Below, one piece after another: positions 13,984 through 15,350 of a stretch of 15,350 nucleotides of DNA. The stretch is from NCBI GenBank assembly GCA_050736615.1, contig JBOHWL010000015.1, forward strand, positions 1 to 15,350. The letters run 5' to 3'. Source of the DNA: JBOHWJ01 sp050736615 (lineage in GTDB: Bacteria > Desulfobacterota > Binatia > Binatales > Binataceae). A program made the position numbers and the translations under genes. The notes beneath the pieces were generated by a model. That model saw only the letters and a program-made list of their open reading frames with translations. It ran no database searches and was not told the origin of the DNA. Every line of letters starts with the position of its first letter. Position 1 is the first letter of the stretch.

Positions 13984-15350
13984 GTGCGGTCACTTCTGTC
14001 GCTGTTCCTGTCCGTCCTCTGTCTCACAGGCACAGCCTTCGCGCAAAATTACGCAATTAAGCCAACGTCCTTGGACGGGATTCAGTTCGTTTCTCCGAAC
14101 GGCAGCAATTCCAACGACGGGTTATCCTGGGGCTCTGCAAAGCTCACGATCGCCGGCGCAGTCAGCGCGTGCCCGACAAGCGGGCAATGCAACATATCGC
14201 TTTCTCCCGAGGGGATTTCCCAAACATCCTCGCTCACAATCTCTCGTGCCGATACGCATATAGACTGTTTGAAACTCGCTCCCATCACGTTTTCCGCTCA
14301 TGTCCAAATCACGATAAGCGGAACTGATGTGTCTTTTGACGGATGCAGCCTCGTAGGACCCGGTGCAGGCACAGCAACTAGTGCTCCCATTGTTGCCGGT
14401 GGTAACAACTTTGTTTTTCAAAACAACGTAGTCAGTGGATTCGGCTCCACTTCCGGTAACGGCACGATAGAGGCGATTGCGGGAAGCCACGGCCTCGTTT
14501 TGGCGAACAACGTCAGCGGCAACGGAGACGTTGGAATTTTTATCAATGCGAACAACGGCACTGGTACCACGATGGCCGATTGGCGCATCGCGAACAACGA
14601 GGTTGGTAACGGAGTTATCGTGCACGCTACCGCCTCCAGTTCGTCCATCTCCCACGTCGTGATTTCCTCGAATGACATCTACACGGCGCAAAATTCAAAT
14701 GCGGAATTTGGCGTGGAGGCAGGACTCTTTGGCGGTTCGTCCGTCTCGGATGTAAACATCTCGAGCAATCACATTTATGCCAGCGCTAGCGGAGGCGATG
14801 GCGGAATCTCCTGCGTGGGCGTCACCCAGTGCACCATCTCTGGAAACAGCTTTGACGCGAACGGGTTCTCGATAACAAACACCGGAATTGAAACTTCCGG
14901 CACGGGAATAATTGAAACTGGTAACAGCGTTCGGCTGGGTACGCTATCGAGCAACTACTTTGCGTTCCAGATCGGCTCAGGCCTGAACATCGAGGGTGCC
15001 GTTGTGTCGGGGAACTACGCCTCGGCGTCTTACACAGGGACCGGCAGCCAGAGTGTCGCGTGTTTCACAGTGACTACCAGTGCACCTACTACCAGCCAAG
15101 GCATCTCCATCGCGGGAAACACATGCGACGTGAGTGGATCGACGATGACAAGCGCTGCCATATCCGGAGTCTGGTTCCAGGTCAATAACACATCCGCCAC
15201 GGTCAAAAATGCCCAAGTGAGCGGCAACACGCTCATTGGTGCCAACTTGGATTCAGACGTGGGGGTTTGGGGAGAAGACAACGCAGGCACGATGTCCGGC
15301 GTAAATGTCGGGATGAATTTCTACTCCGGCTGGCCGCAAAACCGAGCGGG
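13984..15350 (+). CDS. Secreted right-handed parallel beta-helix repeat protein (partial, runs off the window)
   Basis: An open frame from a GTG at 13984 continues without a stop to the last base, at least 455 residues. AAGGAG at 13970-13975 with an 8-base spacer supports the start. Residues 1-20 form a classic signal peptide ending TAFA before Q21, so the protein is exported. FVSPNGSNSNDGLSWGSA (about 36-53) is the conserved opening of many pectate-lyase-like proteins, with short Asn/Gly/Ser-rich turns after it. The rest consists of repeats in which ISGN/ISSN/VSGN-type turns recur every 20-30 residues (FQNNVV, LANNVS, ISSNDI, ISSNHI, ISGNSF, VSGNYA, IAGNTC, VSGNTL), each one coil of the helix. 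Likely roles are polysaccharide binding or cleavage or adhesion; no catalytic residues can be assigned. Codons look more A/T-rich than those of its neighbours. Confidence 0.87.
   Translation, partial: MRSLLSLFLSVLCLTGTAFAQNYAIKPTSLDGIQFVSPNGSNSNDGLSWGSAKLTIAGAVSACPTSGQCNISLSPEGISQTSSLTISRADTHIDCLKLAPITFSAHVQITISGTDVSFDGCSLVGPGAGTATSAPIVAGGNNFVFQNNVVSGFGSTSGNGTIEAIAGSHGLVLANNVSGNGDVGIFINANNGTGTTMADWRIANNEVGNGVIVHATASSSSISHVVISSNDIYTAQNSNAEFGVEAGLFGGSSVSDVNISSNHIYASASGGDGGISCVGVTQCTISGNSFDANGFSITNTGIETSGTGIIETGNSVRLGTLSSNYFAFQIGSGLNIEGAVVSGNYASASYTGTGSQSVACFTVTTSAPTTSQGISIAGNTCDVSGSTMTSAAISGVWFQVNNTSATVKNAQVSGNTLIGANLDSDVGVWGEDNAGTMSGVNVGMNFYSGWPQNRA

Noticed and set aside
14122..14691. 189-residue minus-strand open frame and its neighbours
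   Set aside because: Antisense to the secreted beta-helix gene, which has a signal peptide, ribosome site and repeat pattern.

Overview
The window is GC-rich bacterial chromosomal DNA of an ordinary accessory-metabolism type. The gene content is CaiB/BaiF CoA transferase, crotonase, a COG2159-type amidohydrolase, a carboxymuconolactone decarboxylase-like protein, a PduO-type cobalamin adenosyltransferase, a SPOR-like PBP5 homologue, and an IS3 remnant. Together with two possibly leaderless promoters, this fits an uncultured soil or sediment bacterium of the Proteobacteria/Desulfobacterota/Binatota kind. That placement is an impression from gene content only; no rRNA or marker gene is present.

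Layout. 68-622 (-): carboxymuconolactone decarboxylase/AhpD-like protein. 939-2411 (+): exported D-Ala-D-Ala carboxypeptidase with a probable divergent C-terminal SPOR domain. 2574-3113 (+): lipoprotein with a glycine-rich tail. 3201-3413: intergenic palindromic repeat. 3567-4484 (+): NAD-dependent sugar epimerase. 4550-4756 (+): 3' remnant of an IS3-family transposase. 5000-6194 (-): FHA domain, one membrane span and a TlpA-like thioredoxin domain, currently split between two reading frames. 6207-6788: long intergenic stretch with tandem hairpins. 6789-8015 (-) and 8140-8922 (-): family III CoA transferase and enoyl-CoA hydratase, probably co-transcribed. 9166-9612 (+): small four-span membrane protein. 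9693-10811 (+): amidohydrolase. 11014-12863 (+): compact cluster of rhodanese, cobalamin adenosyltransferase and metallo-beta-lactamase-fold hydrolase. 13055-13663 (+): SAM methyltransferase. 13984 to the right edge (+): secreted right-handed beta-helix protein, cut by the window and with no stop inside it.

How the genes fit together. The central part is acyl-CoA metabolism (CoA transfer, enoyl-CoA hydration, cobalamin cofactor supply, perhaps for an acyl-CoA mutase elsewhere) beside a rhodanese/MBL pair of the kind used in persulfide or thioester chemistry. The flanks are envelope functions: peptidoglycan trimming, a lipoprotein, a nucleotide-sugar enzyme, a methyltransferase of a type often found near polysaccharide genes, and a secreted beta-helix protein.

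No CRISPR array, toxin-antitoxin pair, phage module or recognisable defence system was found. The observations most worth checking are the FHA-membrane-thioredoxin architecture broken by a +1 frame offset, and a shared promoter-to-start motif at identical spacing before the epimerase and methyltransferase genes that suggests leaderless transcripts.
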